Source: Betaproteobacteria bacterium
Lineage (GTDB): Bacteria; Pseudomonadota; Gammaproteobacteria; Burkholderiales; SG8-41
Length of the DNA stretch: 64,000 nt
Reading direction: 5' to 3'
NCBI GenBank assembly: GCA_025363575.1
Contig: JANYDM010000007.1
Span: 1 to 64,000, forward strand
How positions within the stretch are numbered: position 1 is the stretch's first letter; the number at the start of each line of letters is the position of its first letter. Of this stretch, positions 1 through 8,584 are shown piece by piece. The translations under genes were made by a program, and so were the position numbers. The notes under the pieces were generated by a model. That model saw nothing but the letters and a program-made list of their open reading frames with translations. It did not search any database and had not been told where the DNA came from.

Positions 1-522
1 GAGCTGCGTCGGAAACCATCCTTCGGTGATCGTCCAGTCCGGCAGCGTGACGCCGAGGCTCATTCGCGTATGCAGATCGGTGCCCGCGGCGACCGCAGCT
101 AGCAGGTCGCGTCCGCTCACGCCGCCCAGTTTTTCAGCGGCCGCGAACGCGACTGGTATGGTCGCGATGCTCACGTGCCCGCCGGCGCCAACGTCGTCGT
201 AGTCGAGCATATGACCTTGGCCGCCGTTGACGAACGCCGCCCATGCCGCAGGCGCCTTGTCGCCGAAGCCCCACAACGTGCTCTCGGGTTTGCCGCCCAT
301 CTCGCGCACGTAGTCCGCGACAATCTTTGCTTCAGGCGCGAGACCGCTCGCGCCTATCGCGACGCCCAGCGTATCGAGCACGCACTGCTTGAGCAACTCG
401 ACCAGCGCCGCCGGCAGCGCTTCGTACGTCAGATTCACCGCGTACGCCGCCAGCGCGCGCGTCGCGCCCTCGCCGCTGACGGACGGGCTCGCGACGCTGA
501 CGGCTGGGCTGGATTTATTCAT
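1..522 (-). CDS. MmgE/PrpD family protein, N-terminal part (cut by window edge)
   Basis: The reading frame opens at an ATG at 522 and is still open at base 1, giving 174 residues of a family usually about 450 long. It shows the family's helical N-terminal core: a DTLGVAIGAS stretch near residue 50 and the HMLDYDDV segment near 105, which is the usual H-x-x-D-x-D-D active-site signature. The family includes 2-methylcitrate dehydratase and cis-aconitate decarboxylase, but many members have unknown substrates. It lies about 100 bp downstream of two Bug receptor genes on the same strand, so it probably ends an aldolase-Bug-Bug-PrpD operon. No strong ribosome site is visible before the ATG. Confidence 0.85.
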   Translation of the reverse strand, partial: MNKSSPAVSVASPSVSGEGATRALAAYAVNLTYEALPAALVELLKQCVLDTLGVAIGASGLAPEAKIVADYVREMGGKPESTLWGFGDKAPAAWAAFVNGGQGHMLDYDDVGAGGHVSIATIPVAFAAAEKLGGVSGRDLLAAVAAGTDLHTRMSLGVTLPDWTITEGWFPTQL

Positions 523-626
523 CGAAACGGGCGCTTCAAAAGAGCGGCGGCGCCGCGCGAATTCCTATGTATACACCAGTATACATTAAGGGCAGGATTG
601 AGGATCGAATTCACAATCCGCAATCC

Positions 627-1592
627 TCAATTAATCTTGATCCCCGCGCGCTGCACCACGCCGCGCCACTGCTCGATCTCTTTCCTGATGTGCTCATGCA
701 GCTGCTCGGGCGTGCCGCCCGCGGGCGCGATGCCGTCTGTCAGCATGCGCTCCTCCATATCCTTCGTCTTCAGCACCTTCGTCGTATCGGCATTCAGGCG
801 GTCGACTATCGCGCGCGGCAGTCCTTTCGGGCCGATCAGCGCGTGCCAGTTGGTCACCTCGTAGCCCGGCACACCGGATTCCGCGATGGTCGGCAGATTG
901 GGCTCGGCGGGAATGCGTTCAGGCGTTGTCACCGCCAGCGCGCGGACTCGTCCCGCTTTCGCCTGCGGCAGGCCGGTTTGCGAAGTCGCGAATACGACCT
1001 GGATCTGGCCGGCGATGACGTCAGTCAGCGCGACGCCGCCGCCCTTGTACGGCACATGCGTCATCTTGATGCCCGCCATATAGAGGAACAGCTCGGTCGT
1101 CAGGTGCACAATCGCGCCCTGCCCGCTGCTGCCATAGACGATCTGGCCCGGCAGCGCTTTCGCCAGCGCGATAAGTTCGCGAATGTTCTTCGCCGGCAGC
1201 GAGGGATGCACGACCACGACGTACGGCCCGCTCGCGAGCTTGATGATGGGCGTGTAGTCGGTGGCCGCATCGAACTTGAGCGGATAAAGGCTGGGGTTAA
1301 TCGCGTAGCTCGGCGTGATTACCGCGAGCGTATAGCCGTCGGGAGCAGCGCGCATGGCAAGATCGTAGCCGAGCGTGCTGCCGGCCCCCGCGCGGTTGTC
1401 GACGATCACCTGCTGGCCGAGCGGCTCGGTGAGCTTGCCTGCGATCAGACGTCCGACGAAGTCCGAGCCGCCGCCCGCCGTCGTTGCGACGATAACTCGG
1501 ATGGGCTTGCTTGGATAAACCTGCGCGTTCGCGGTGCCTGTAAGAATGCTGGCAACCGTGAGCAAGAACAATCGCGAAATTAGATGCCGCAT
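627..1592 (-). CDS. Bug/TctC family tripartite tricarboxylate receptor
   Basis: Encodes 321 aa with a signal peptide ending near TANAQ, then the family hallmark VYPSKPIRVIVATTAGGGSD. The VDNRAGAGSTLG and PDGYTLAV segments of the ligand-cleft loop follow, with VPYKGGG near the middle. It is a periplasmic solute receptor; the ligand cannot be read from sequence. It starts 6 nt after the stop of the upstream Bug gene, so the two are cotranscribed with the HpcH/HpaI aldolase. The two Bug genes are clearly different in sequence and are not a recent duplication. Confidence 0.93.
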   Translation of the reverse strand: MRHLISRLFLLTVASILTGTANAQVYPSKPIRVIVATTAGGGSDFVGRLIAGKLTEPLGQQVIVDNRAGAGSTLGYDLAMRAAPDGYTLAVITPSYAINPSLYPLKFDAATDYTPIIKLASGPYVVVVHPSLPAKNIRELIALAKALPGQIVYGSSGQGAIVHLTTELFLYMAGIKMTHVPYKGGGVALTDVIAGQIQVVFATSQTGLPQAKAGRVRALAVTTPERIPAEPNLPTIAESGVPGYEVTNWHALIGPKGLPRAIVDRLNADTTKVLKTKDMEERMLTDGIAPAGGTPEQLHEHIRKEIEQWRGVVQRAGIKIN

Positions 1593-1598
1593 GGCGAT

Positions 1599-2564
1599 TT
1601 ACTCGAGCCGGATGCCCGCGTCCTTCGCGAGTTTCGCCTTCTTGTCGTACTCGGCCCTGATGTACGCAGTGAACTCTTCCGGCGACGCGCTCGCTTTCAA
1701 TTCGATGCCGCGCTCGATGAAGCGAGTGTGAATTGCCGGCGCGCGGACGACCTTCGCGACTTCCTGGTTCAGTTTCAAGACTACCTCGCGCGGCGTGCCT
1801 GCGGGCGCGACCAGCCCGTTGAACGTGATGTCTTCGAAACCTTTGGCGCCCGACTCGTCTATCGTCGGCAGGTCGGGAAACAGCGGCGAGCGTGCGAGAC
1901 TCGAAACCGCCAGCGGCCGCAGCTTGCCCGCCTTGATATAGGCCTCCGATGTACTCACCTGGTCGAACATCAGCATGACCTGCCCGCCGATGACGTCGAT
2001 GAGCGCCTGCGCATTGCCTTTATACGGCACGTGCAGCATCTTCACGCCGACCTGCCGGCTGAAAAGCTCAGTCGCCATGTGCCCGGTGCCGCCCGGGCCC
2101 GACGTGGCGTACGTGAGCTCTCCCGGCCGCGCTTTCGCCAGCGCGATCAGCTCTCTGACCGTTTTCACCGGGAGCGCGGGATTCACCACGAGTACCTGCG
2201 GCACGAGGCACGTCAGCGTGATCGCGGAAAAATCCTTCAGTGGATCGTAGCCGGGATTGGTAATGATGGAAGGCACCATCGCGAACGTATTGGCGACCGC
2301 AAGCAGCGTATAACCGTCGGCCGGCGCTTTGGCGACGAGCTGCGTGCCCACCAAGCTGCTGGCGCTCGGCCGGTTTTCGACGATGACCTGCTGGCCCATG
2401 CTGTCCGTCAACTGCTGCGCGAGCGAGCGCGCGACGATGTCGACGTTACCCCCCGCTGCCAGCGGCACGATGATGCGCACCGGCTTGGCGGGATAGTTTT
2501 GTGCCTGGGCGCTGCATGCAAGCAGCACGGTGAAGATTGCCGGGCCGACGCGTTGCAAACGCAT
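1599..2564 (-). CDS. Bug/TctC family tripartite tricarboxylate receptor
   Basis: Encodes 321 aa. The ATG at 2564 is chosen because it gives a normal signal peptide (AIFTVLLACSAQAQ) followed by NYPAKPVRIIVPLAAGG. The frame runs open further upstream, but only as antiparallel noise over the aldolase gene. The gene begins 8 nt after the aldolase stop, so cotranscription and possibly translational coupling are likely. It has VENRPSASSLVG where most family members have DNR-x-GAGG, so the cleft loop differs from its neighbour's. Confidence 0.93.
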   Translation of the reverse strand: MRLQRVGPAIFTVLLACSAQAQNYPAKPVRIIVPLAAGGNVDIVARSLAQQLTDSMGQQVIVENRPSASSLVGTQLVAKAPADGYTLLAVANTFAMVPSIITNPGYDPLKDFSAITLTCLVPQVLVVNPALPVKTVRELIALAKARPGELTYATSGPGGTGHMATELFSRQVGVKMLHVPYKGNAQALIDVIGGQVMLMFDQVSTSEAYIKAGKLRPLAVSSLARSPLFPDLPTIDESGAKGFEDITFNGLVAPAGTPREVVLKLNQEVAKVVRAPAIHTRFIERGIELKASASPEEFTAYIRAEYDKKAKLAKDAGIRLE

Positions 2565-2572
2565 GAACAAAC

Positions 2573-3358
2573 TCAAAGCTTGATGCCGTGCAGAAAGCTC
2601 GCGCGCTCGCGTCCGCCCGCCATGATGAACGACAGGTCGCTGCCGCTCAGGATGAAGCGCATGCCGAGCTTGATGTACTTTTCCATCAGCTTGGGATCGT
2701 AAACGCCGCCCATGCCCGGATGCACGCCGTGCTTTTTGCACGCCGCAATGGTTTTCACATAGGCCGCTTCGACGTCGGCATGCCCGAATTGCGAAGGGAT
2801 GCCCATCTCGGCGCACAGATCGTTCGTGCCGATGAGGATGGAATCGATGCCGGGCACGGCCGCTATCGCTTCGACGTTGGCAATCGCTTCGGGCGTTTCG
2901 ACCATAACGACGACCATTGTCTGCGCGTTGACGACGCTGCTTGCTTCGCCCATCGACACGCTCTGGAATGCGAACTGCGGCTGCGCGCCCGCGACCGAAC
3001 GATGGCCGACCGGCGGATATTTGCAGTTGGCGACCGCGCGCCGCGCTTCTTCGGCGGTATCGACGTGCGGCACCACCACACCCTGCGCGCCGGCATCGAG
3101 CAGCCGCGTCGCGTGGTAATGCTCCTTGCCGGGCACGCGCACTATCGGCGTGACGCCGACAGCAAGTGCGCCGTTCGCGATCTGTGCGGCGGTATCGACG
3201 TCCATGGAGTTGTGCTCCATGTCGATGAAGAGCCAGTTGAAGCCGCAGGTTTTGGCGATGGCGGCGATGTCGACGGTGCGTGCCTGCCGCAACCCCATGC
3301 CGAGCGAGACCTTGCCGGCCTCGAGCTGGAGTTTGGCGTGATTCGGATATGCCTGCAT
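2573..3358 (-). CDS. HpcH/HpaI aldolase family protein
   Basis: A 261-aa class II (metal-dependent) aldolase of the 4-hydroxy-2-oxo-heptane-1,7-dioate type. Family features are the LFIDMEHNSMD strand near residue 40, the active-site Arg in PIVRVPG, the GAQGVVVPHVDTAEEAR segment, the metal ligand Glu in VVVMVETPEA and the Asp in IGTNDL. Such enzymes split 4-hydroxy-2-oxo acids to pyruvate and an aldehyde. The ATG at 3358 is preferred because GAGGAG lies 5 nt upstream; a TTG four codons earlier would place that site inside the gene. It is first in an operon with two Bug receptors and a PrpD-type gene, suggesting uptake and breakdown of an organic acid. Confidence 0.92.
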   Translation of the reverse strand: MQAYPNHAKLQLEAGKVSLGMGLRQARTVDIAAIAKTCGFNWLFIDMEHNSMDVDTAAQIANGALAVGVTPIVRVPGKEHYHATRLLDAGAQGVVVPHVDTAEEARRAVANCKYPPVGHRSVAGAQPQFAFQSVSMGEASSVVNAQTMVVVMVETPEAIANVEAIAAVPGIDSILIGTNDLCAEMGIPSQFGHADVEAAYVKTIAACKKHGVHPGMGGVYDPKLMEKYIKLGMRFILSGSDLSFIMAGGRERASFLHGIKL

Positions 3359-3486
3359 GCTGCTCCTCAATCAAGTGCGTTGATTTTCGCTCGCCCTGAG
3401 GTATCGAAGGTAATACGAACTTTTTTACCTCATTGTGTTCGCGCTTCTATACATCAGCGCGGACGGGCTAGTTTCCAATTTCGCCG

Positions 3487-4806
3487 GTGCTGTTCTATTA
3501 TCGCAGACCTTATCGACCCGCGTGGCGCGCTCCGGCGCCGCCGCTCCGAAAGTCTGCATTGAGCACCGTCAGCAGCCCGCCTTCCGCGCCGTCCGAGAAA
3601 TCGTTCGCCGCTCTGCGCCATCCCGCGTTCCGCGCCTACTTCATCACCTCCGCGCTCGCGATGATGGCCGACAATATCGAGCACGTCATCAGCTACTGGA
3701 TGCTGTGGGAAAAATTCCATTCGCAGTCGCTCGGCGGCTTCGCGGTGATCTCGCACTGGCTGCCGTACCTCATGTTCTCGGTCTATACCGGCGCGCTCGC
3801 CGACCGCTTCGACCCGCGCCGCATCATCCAGACCGGCATGCTGCTGTTCATGATCGTTTCGCTCACCTGGGGCTATCTGTTCTTTTCCGACACGCTGCAA
3901 ATGTGGCATGCGATGGCGCTGCTCGTCATTCATGGGCTGGCCGGCGTGCTGTGGGGGCCCGCGAGCCAGATATTCATCTACGAAGTCGTCGGCCACGGGC
4001 AGTTGCAGAGCGCGGTGCGCCTGTCCGCGACGGCGCGCATGCTGGGCATCCTGATGGGCCCCGCGGTCGGCGGCGGCATCATGCTTGCCGTCGGCCCCGC
4101 GCACGGTATCCTTATCAATGCGCTAATCTATTTGCCGCTGATATTCTGGCTGTGGAAAGCGCCGTTCAAGCCGCGCGCCGCGCATGCCGCCGCCGCGCGC
4201 GGCCTGGCCGACATCATCGCAGTGATGCGCGCCATCGCCCACCATCGAACGATCGTGTCGATGACTTTGCTCGCAGCCGGCGCTTCGCTGTTCATCGGCA
4301 ACGCGTACCAGGCGCAAATGCCGGAGTTCGCGTCCGACCTCGGTCATGGTCATGCCGACATCGCGTACAGCATGCTGCTCGCCGCCGATGCCGCGGGCTC
4401 GCTGATCGCCGGGCTCGTGCTCGAGAGCCGCGGCCTGCTGAAAGCGCGGCCGAAGACCGCTTTCATTCTGGCGATGCTGTGGTGCTGCGCCATCGGCGGC
4501 TTCGCCGCTTCCAGCGTCTACCCGCTTGCCTTCGGGCTGCTGTTCGTCGCCGGCTTTCTGCAGCTCTCCTTCAGCTCGATGGCGCAGGCACTGGTGCAGG
4601 TCAACGCGCCGACGCAGATCCGCGGCCGCGTGATCGGCCTCTACAGCATGGCGGGACTCGGCATGCGCGCGTTCTCGGGCATCACCGTCGGCGTGGTCGG
4701 CGGCCTGATAGGCATCCACTGGTCGCTCGCATTCTGCGCGATCGGGCTGTTCGCGATGATCGCGGGACTCTTCCTGTTTACGATGCGGCGCGCGCCCGCG
4801 CGTTGA
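3487..4806 (+). CDS. MFS transporter (MFS_3/EntS-like)
   Basis: Up to 439 aa with about 12 hydrophobic segments. The first begins near FRAYFITSALAMMADNIEHV, and the loop after the second has the MFS signature ALADRFDPRR. Proteins of this group export small molecules, siderophores or drugs through the inner membrane; the substrate here is unknown. The start is uncertain. GTG at 3487 gives a basic 35-residue leader with no clear ribosome site, and an in-frame TTG at 3559 would give a shorter, more usual N-terminus. It is divergent from the aldolase operon, with a 128-bp shared upstream region. Confidence 0.85.
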   Translation: MLFYYRRPYRPAWRAPAPPLRKSALSTVSSPPSAPSEKSFAALRHPAFRAYFITSALAMMADNIEHVISYWMLWEKFHSQSLGGFAVISHWLPYLMFSVYTGALADRFDPRRIIQTGMLLFMIVSLTWGYLFFSDTLQMWHAMALLVIHGLAGVLWGPASQIFIYEVVGHGQLQSAVRLSATARMLGILMGPAVGGGIMLAVGPAHGILINALIYLPLIFWLWKAPFKPRAAHAAAARGLADIIAVMRAIAHHRTIVSMTLLAAGASLFIGNAYQAQMPEFASDLGHGHADIAYSMLLAADAAGSLIAGLVLESRGLLKARPKTAFILAMLWCCAIGGFAASSVYPLAFGLLFVAGFLQLSFSSMAQALVQVNAPTQIRGRVIGLYSMAGLGMRAFSGITVGVVGGLIGIHWSLAFCAIGLFAMIAGLFLFTMRRAPAR

Positions 4807-4820
4807 GCAGCGCATTGCTC

Positions 4821-4987
4821 ACCTTCCCCTCGCCCCGAAGGAAGTCCCCTTGGGGGACAAAGGGAGGACCGGGGTGGGGATGGGGGGTTGATTGATCGCG
4901 TTGATTGAATTGACCCCCATCCCCATCGCGGATGCCCCTCGCCGCTGTGCTTCCCCCCCTCTTGAAGGAGAAGGTGAAGTCAGCGCT
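4821..4987. repeat. GC-rich intergenic inverted-repeat element, copy 1
   Basis: A non-coding block between convergent genes. The left end contains CCCCTCGCCCCGAAGGAAGT and the palindrome GTCCCCTTGGGGGAC. The middle has GGGGTGGGGATGGGG mirrored by CCCCCATCCCCAT, and the right end CTTGAAGGAGAAGGTGAAG mirrors the left. The same architecture recurs at 53932-54068, and a short form occurs at 9751-9803. Such elements behave as REP/MITE-like repeats or bidirectional terminators. Confidence 0.8.
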
Positions 4988-5000
4988 GGCGCGGTCAAAA

Positions 5001-6104
5001 CTATTTAACGCTCTTCACAACCCACTTCTCGATGAAGTCGGCGATCTCGAGGTTGTTCTTCTCGATCATCAGCATGTGGCCGTTGCCGCGAATACCGACG
5101 TCTTCGAGCCGCACGAAGGTATTCGGCACACCTGCCTGCGCGAGATATTTCGACGTGCAGTGGTCGTAAACCGCGTGGTACGACGATTCGGTCGCGATGA
5201 TGAGAATGGGAATGCCGGCGAGCGTCGGCATGCGGCGCGCGGGCGCGGCCTGCAGGCGGCACCGCTCGAGATTCGGCCCGTCGGCAGTCGCCTGCTGCAC
5301 GACTGACAACTGTTTCGCTTCGGTAATGGGCGGATCGTACGTCATCGGAATATCGGTGACGCCCCACAGGCGCGATGGCGCCGTGCTGAATACCGCGTCG
5401 GCAAACGGCGGGCCGCTGGGCTCGTTCGCGATGATGCCTTTGACGAGTTTGGGCCGCGCGTCCGCGATCGGCCAGCCGATGGCGCCCGACTGCGAATGCG
5501 TCATGATGATGGCGGGGCCGATTTTGTCGAGCAATGCAGCGCCCGCATCGCGGTTGAGTTCCTGCGTCACGGCATTGGTGCCTATGTATTGCACCTGCGA
5601 TGCGTAGAACTGGTCGAAGACCGGGTCGCCGCGCTGACCGGTGCCCGGCCATTGCGTGTGCAGCTTCGCCTGCGGCCACAGATTGTGTTTTTCGTGCGCG
5701 GTGAAGCGCTGCTCAAGCTGCGCCGCCGAAAACCGGATGTTGGGGCCAAGCGAATCGAGATAAGCGGAGCGTCCGCGCGCCGGCTGATCGATCACGTACA
5801 CCGCGTAGCCGCGCTCGACGAAAAACTGCGCCCACCCCTTGCGGCCGTCCGGCGTGCCCGTGAAGTTGGTGCCCGTCTGCGCCGCGCCGTGGATCATCAC
5901 AATCGGATAGAGCTGCGTAATGCGCTCGGGGTAGTAGTACTCGACGTACATCTGCCGCGCCATCATCGGGCCTTTGTCGGTCTCGATATAGCGGCCGCCC
6001 ACGAAGAAATATCCCTGGCGCGGCTTCTCTTCGTAAGTCCCGGCACATGCCGCGACGAGCAAGAGCGCAAGCGCCGATACAGCCGCTTTCAGCTTGAGTG
6101 TCAT
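5001..6104 (-). CDS. Secreted alpha/beta hydrolase, lipoprotein
   Basis: Encodes 367 aa. The start at 6104 has GGGGGAG 6 nt upstream and yields a lipoprotein signal peptide with lipobox LVAAC (Cys20). The hydrolase fold shows an oxyanion loop VMIHGAAQTGTNF near residue 70, and a nucleophile elbow THSQSG with Ser204 as likely nucleophile (the flanking glycines of G-x-S-x-G are Thr and Ser here). A late GNGHMLMIEKNN supplies the catalytic His. It is probably an esterase or lipase anchored in the outer membrane; the substrate is unknown. The gene stands alone on the minus strand next to a repeat element. Confidence 0.85.
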   Translation of the reverse strand: MTLKLKAAVSALALLLVAACAGTYEEKPRQGYFFVGGRYIETDKGPMMARQMYVEYYYPERITQLYPIVMIHGAAQTGTNFTGTPDGRKGWAQFFVERGYAVYVIDQPARGRSAYLDSLGPNIRFSAAQLEQRFTAHEKHNLWPQAKLHTQWPGTGQRGDPVFDQFYASQVQYIGTNAVTQELNRDAGAALLDKIGPAIIMTHSQSGAIGWPIADARPKLVKGIIANEPSGPPFADAVFSTAPSRLWGVTDIPMTYDPPITEAKQLSVVQQATADGPNLERCRLQAAPARRMPTLAGIPILIIATESSYHAVYDHCTSKYLAQAGVPNTFVRLEDVGIRGNGHMLMIEKNNLEIADFIEKWVVKSVK

Positions 6105-6189
6105 GTGGATCTCCCCCTTCGTTTTTAATTGGCTTGACCGGGAACATTCTATATCGCGAGCATGCTGCCTGCGACAGGTCATTTCTCTT

Positions 6190-6224
6190 CCTCCCCTTCA
6201 AGGGAAAGGTGAAGTCAGCGCTGA
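6190..6224. repeat. Partial copy of the GC-rich repeat (right end only)
   Basis: The sequence CCTCCCCTTCAAGGGAAAGG followed by TGAAGTCAGCGCTGA matches the right end of the element at 4821-4987, including the GTGAAGTCAGCGCTG tail. It lies directly after the stop of the Bug gene at 6235 (minus strand) and could act as its transcription stop. Confidence 0.6.
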
Positions 6225-6234
6225 CGCTGAAAAT

Positions 6235-7209
6235 TCAATCGGCGCGCATGTTGGCGGCTTTCGCAACTTTGGCCCATTTCGCATGCTGCGCAAGCAAAAA
6301 CGCTTCGAACTGCTCCGGCGTCTTGCCCCCGATCTCGGTGCCCTGCGTCAGCGCCTTTGCTTTCACTTCGGAACTGTCGGCGATGACGTTCATCTCGCGG
6401 TTGAGACGCATGACGAGCGGGCGCGGCAGGCCGCGCGGCGCGAGTATGCCGTTCCACGCCGTCACGTCGAAGCCCGGCAGTCCCGACTCGGCAACAGTGG
6501 GCAGGTCAGGCAGCGCGGCCGAGCGCTTGCCGCTGCCGATAGCGATCGCGCGCATGCGTCCGCTCTGGATGTGCGGCACGCACGGCGGCAGGGAGAGAAA
6601 TCCCATCTGCGCTTCGCCGGCGATCAGCGCGGTAATTGCCGCGCCGGTGCCTTTATACGGAACGTGCGTGATGTTGGCGCCGGTCGTCAGCTTGAACAGC
6701 TCGCCGGCGAGATGCGCGGAAGCGCCGGTGGTGCCGCCCGCGTAGTTGATTCCACCGGGGCGCGTTTTGGCATAGGCGATGAGCTCCTGCACCGTCCTCA
6801 CCGGCACGGCCGGGTTGGTCACCAGCACGCTGTTGGTGTAGCCGACAAACGCGACCGGCGTGAAATCGAGCTGCGGATCGAAACTGAGCTGCGGATGCAG
6901 GCTGCTCATCAGCGAGTGGCTGAGATTCGCGAACAGCAAAGTGTAGCCATCGGGCGCCGCGCGCGCGACGGTCTCGGCCGCAATCACGCCGCCGCCGCCG
7001 GGCTTGTTGTCATCGACCACGGGCTGGCCCAGGCTCTCGGCGAGACGCTGCGCGAACACGCGCGCCAGCGCATCGGTCGTGCCGCCCGGCGCGGACACGA
7101 CAACGAGACGGATCGGCTTCAGCGGATAGTTTTGCGCGCCCGCATTGCCCGCGGCACACCACGCGCACGCCAGCATCGCCAGCATCGCCAGGCGCATGCG
7201 CAGCGTCAT
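6235..7209 (-). CDS. Bug/TctC family receptor coupled to a selenoprotein candidate
   Basis: Encodes 324 aa: signal peptide ending GNAGAQ, then NYPLKPIRLVVVSAPGGTTD and VVDDNKPGGGGVIAAE. The third segment carries VPYKGTG. Its ATG overlaps the stop of the glutaredoxin-DinB gene in an ATGA, so the two are translationally coupled. The coupling places a periplasmic carboxylate receptor in one operon with a cytosolic redox protein, an unusual pair for this family. Confidence 0.92.
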   Translation of the reverse strand: MTLRMRLAMLAMLACAWCAAGNAGAQNYPLKPIRLVVVSAPGGTTDALARVFAQRLAESLGQPVVDDNKPGGGGVIAAETVARAAPDGYTLLFANLSHSLMSSLHPQLSFDPQLDFTPVAFVGYTNSVLVTNPAVPVRTVQELIAYAKTRPGGINYAGGTTGASAHLAGELFKLTTGANITHVPYKGTGAAITALIAGEAQMGFLSLPPCVPHIQSGRMRAIAIGSGKRSAALPDLPTVAESGLPGFDVTAWNGILAPRGLPRPLVMRLNREMNVIADSSEVKAKALTQGTEIGGKTPEQFEAFLLAQHAKWAKVAKAANMRAD

Positions 7210-7982
7210 TCCCAGATTCGCTCCGGTAGCGGCAGCCCGCGGAGATCTTCGGAAGTAAGCTTGCCGTCAGGCTCGATGCCGAAACGCTCCAGCACCGCGC
7301 CGAGCTGGCGCACGTGCTGCGCCCCGTGCCACGCCGAGCGCTCGAACACCTCATGCAGCTCCTGCTGCCCGTAAGAAGTCGGCACGATCTGCGCGAACGA
7401 AATGTTTTTAGAGCCGTCCCACCACTTTTGCAAATGCGCAATCACGCTTTCGCCGTACTGCGCGATTTCGGCGCCAGTCTGATATTTATTTTCGTCGGCC
7501 GCAGGCACGTTGGTGTTCGACGGCGAATACTCGATCTTCTCGGTCACCGCTTGCATGTAGGCCTCGGCGATGTAAAACACGTGCTGGCCGAGAGTGCGAA
7601 TCGGGCGGTGGCGATTTTCGACAGCCGACTCGTTGATGCGGGCGGTCGGGAACTGGCGCATGTAGCGCTGTGCCGCTTTGAGCGCGACTATCCACTTCTC
7701 GAGGATTTCCTGCGGTGGCAGCCGCGAGTGCCCGGTGCTGACGCCGACAAACTTCGCAACGTCTTCGAGGCTCTGCCCCATCACGTACTCGGTGCCGCGC
7801 GCGACGACGGGCAGATTGCGCACGCCGAGCGCCAGCAAACGATCGCGCCCGCCGGGCGTGTTGATCACGTCGACCGCTTCGAAATCGATTCCCTGTCGCG
7901 AAAGAAACTCTTTCGCCCGGAGGCAGCTACTTCATCCCGGCTGGGTGAATAAAACGTAACGCGCGCTGGTTTTGGTGTCCAT
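7206..7982 (-). CDS. Glutaredoxin-DinB fusion, candidate selenoprotein (UGA at codon 17)
   Basis: Read through one in-frame TGA (7932-7934), the frame encodes 258 aa from the ATG at 7982, which has GAGGAG just upstream. Residues 8-80 are a glutaredoxin-like fold. The sequence FTQPG-U-SSCLRAK places the UGA on the first residue of the C-x-x-C site (Sec17, Cys20), and NLPVV holds the cis-proline (Pro58). Residues about 95-250 form a DinB-like four-helix domain with histidines 134, 219 and 223 in RTLGQH and SAWHGAQH, which suit metal binding. A GTG further down could start a truncated form, but that would lose the redox site. The alternative is a nonsense mutation. The perfect position, intact flanks and SECIS-like hairpin argue against that. 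Confidence 0.82.
7898..7934 (-). promoter_or_regulatory. Putative bacterial SECIS element of the glutaredoxin-DinB gene
   Basis: Directly after the UGA (7934-7932) the mRNA can form a perfect 8-bp stem, GCGAAAGA paired with TCTTTCGC, capped by the loop GTT (hairpin 7898-7916). The loop begins 24 nt after the UGA and its first base is G. Both features meet the known rules for bacterial SECIS elements: loop 16-37 nt from the UGA, with G in the first two loop bases. SelB binding is inferred. Confidence 0.75.
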
Positions 7983-8584
7983 GGCTCCTCGCGATGATGG
8001 TTGTTCCGGTGGAATTATCGCACGGTGACCGCTGTGAGCCGGAACGGCCCGGGACACCCCCGCTCCTCACATCTGCTCTGCGCTGGGCCGCTGCATGATG
8101 CATATCGACGTGCACGCGGGCGGTAGCAGATGCTGGAGTTGTAAATTAACCCGCACCGCGTCTGGCGCTTAGCCGGCGCCTTCCAGCCACTTCCGCGACT
8201 CGCGTGCGGCACTGGGCGCCTTTCAATGCTTCGTCTGCAACCCTGCATGCAGAATCCTGTTGCCGGAGTCAGAATTCATTTCTCATCGATAAACCGCGTC
8301 AGGAATTGTGCGGATGCGCTTACTAATGCGGTGTAAGCGTTTTGCTTACGCGATTGCGGGCCGCCGTCCTACAAAGGTTGAAGGCCAACCGCTAAATCAC
8401 TCTTTGTAAAGAATACCGGTCAGGAAATCCCTGACGTTTGTTGTCGGAAACTCCCTATAGCGAAACACACCTTCGCCGCTTTAAATTCAGGCTGCACTCA
8501 TGCTTGCGTCCGACTCTTCCCTCTCATCAGGAGACAAGAGTCAGAAACGACTAACAGATTCGTTCTCGCTTGGGAGATATCGCC
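7983..8584. other. Intergenic region between divergent genes, with hairpins
   Basis: About 600 bp with no convincing gene. It holds a relic of the UGSC gene 3' end (8171-8235, listed separately). It also holds two hairpins: GTAAGC-GTTTT-GCTTAC at 8333-8349 and GTCAGG-AAATC-CCTGAC at 8419-8435. Neither has a clear T-run. Promoters for the two outward-facing genes must lie here, but no convincing -35/-10 pair was found. Confidence 0.5.
8171..8235 (-). pseudogene. Relic of the UGSC selenoprotein gene 3' end
   Basis: These 65 bases match 9188-9251, the last codons of the UGSC gene, in the same orientation. There are only a few changes: a GA/AG swap and two one-base differences that break the frame. 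It has no start and cannot be translated as the family. The match makes an imperfect direct repeat about 1 kb apart that brackets the exported-protein gene at 8585-9055. Confidence 0.8.

Noticed and set aside
1599..3374. A 591-codon minus-strand frame joining the Bug receptor with upstream sequence
   Set aside because: The upstream part lies over the aldolase in another frame and lacks any domain; the signal peptide and the gene junction fix the Bug start at 2564.
8333..8435. Two hairpins in the 7983-8584 gap as terminators or a riboswitch
   Set aside because: Neither has a T-run, and they lie between divergent genes where a terminator makes little sense; too little structure for a riboswitch call.
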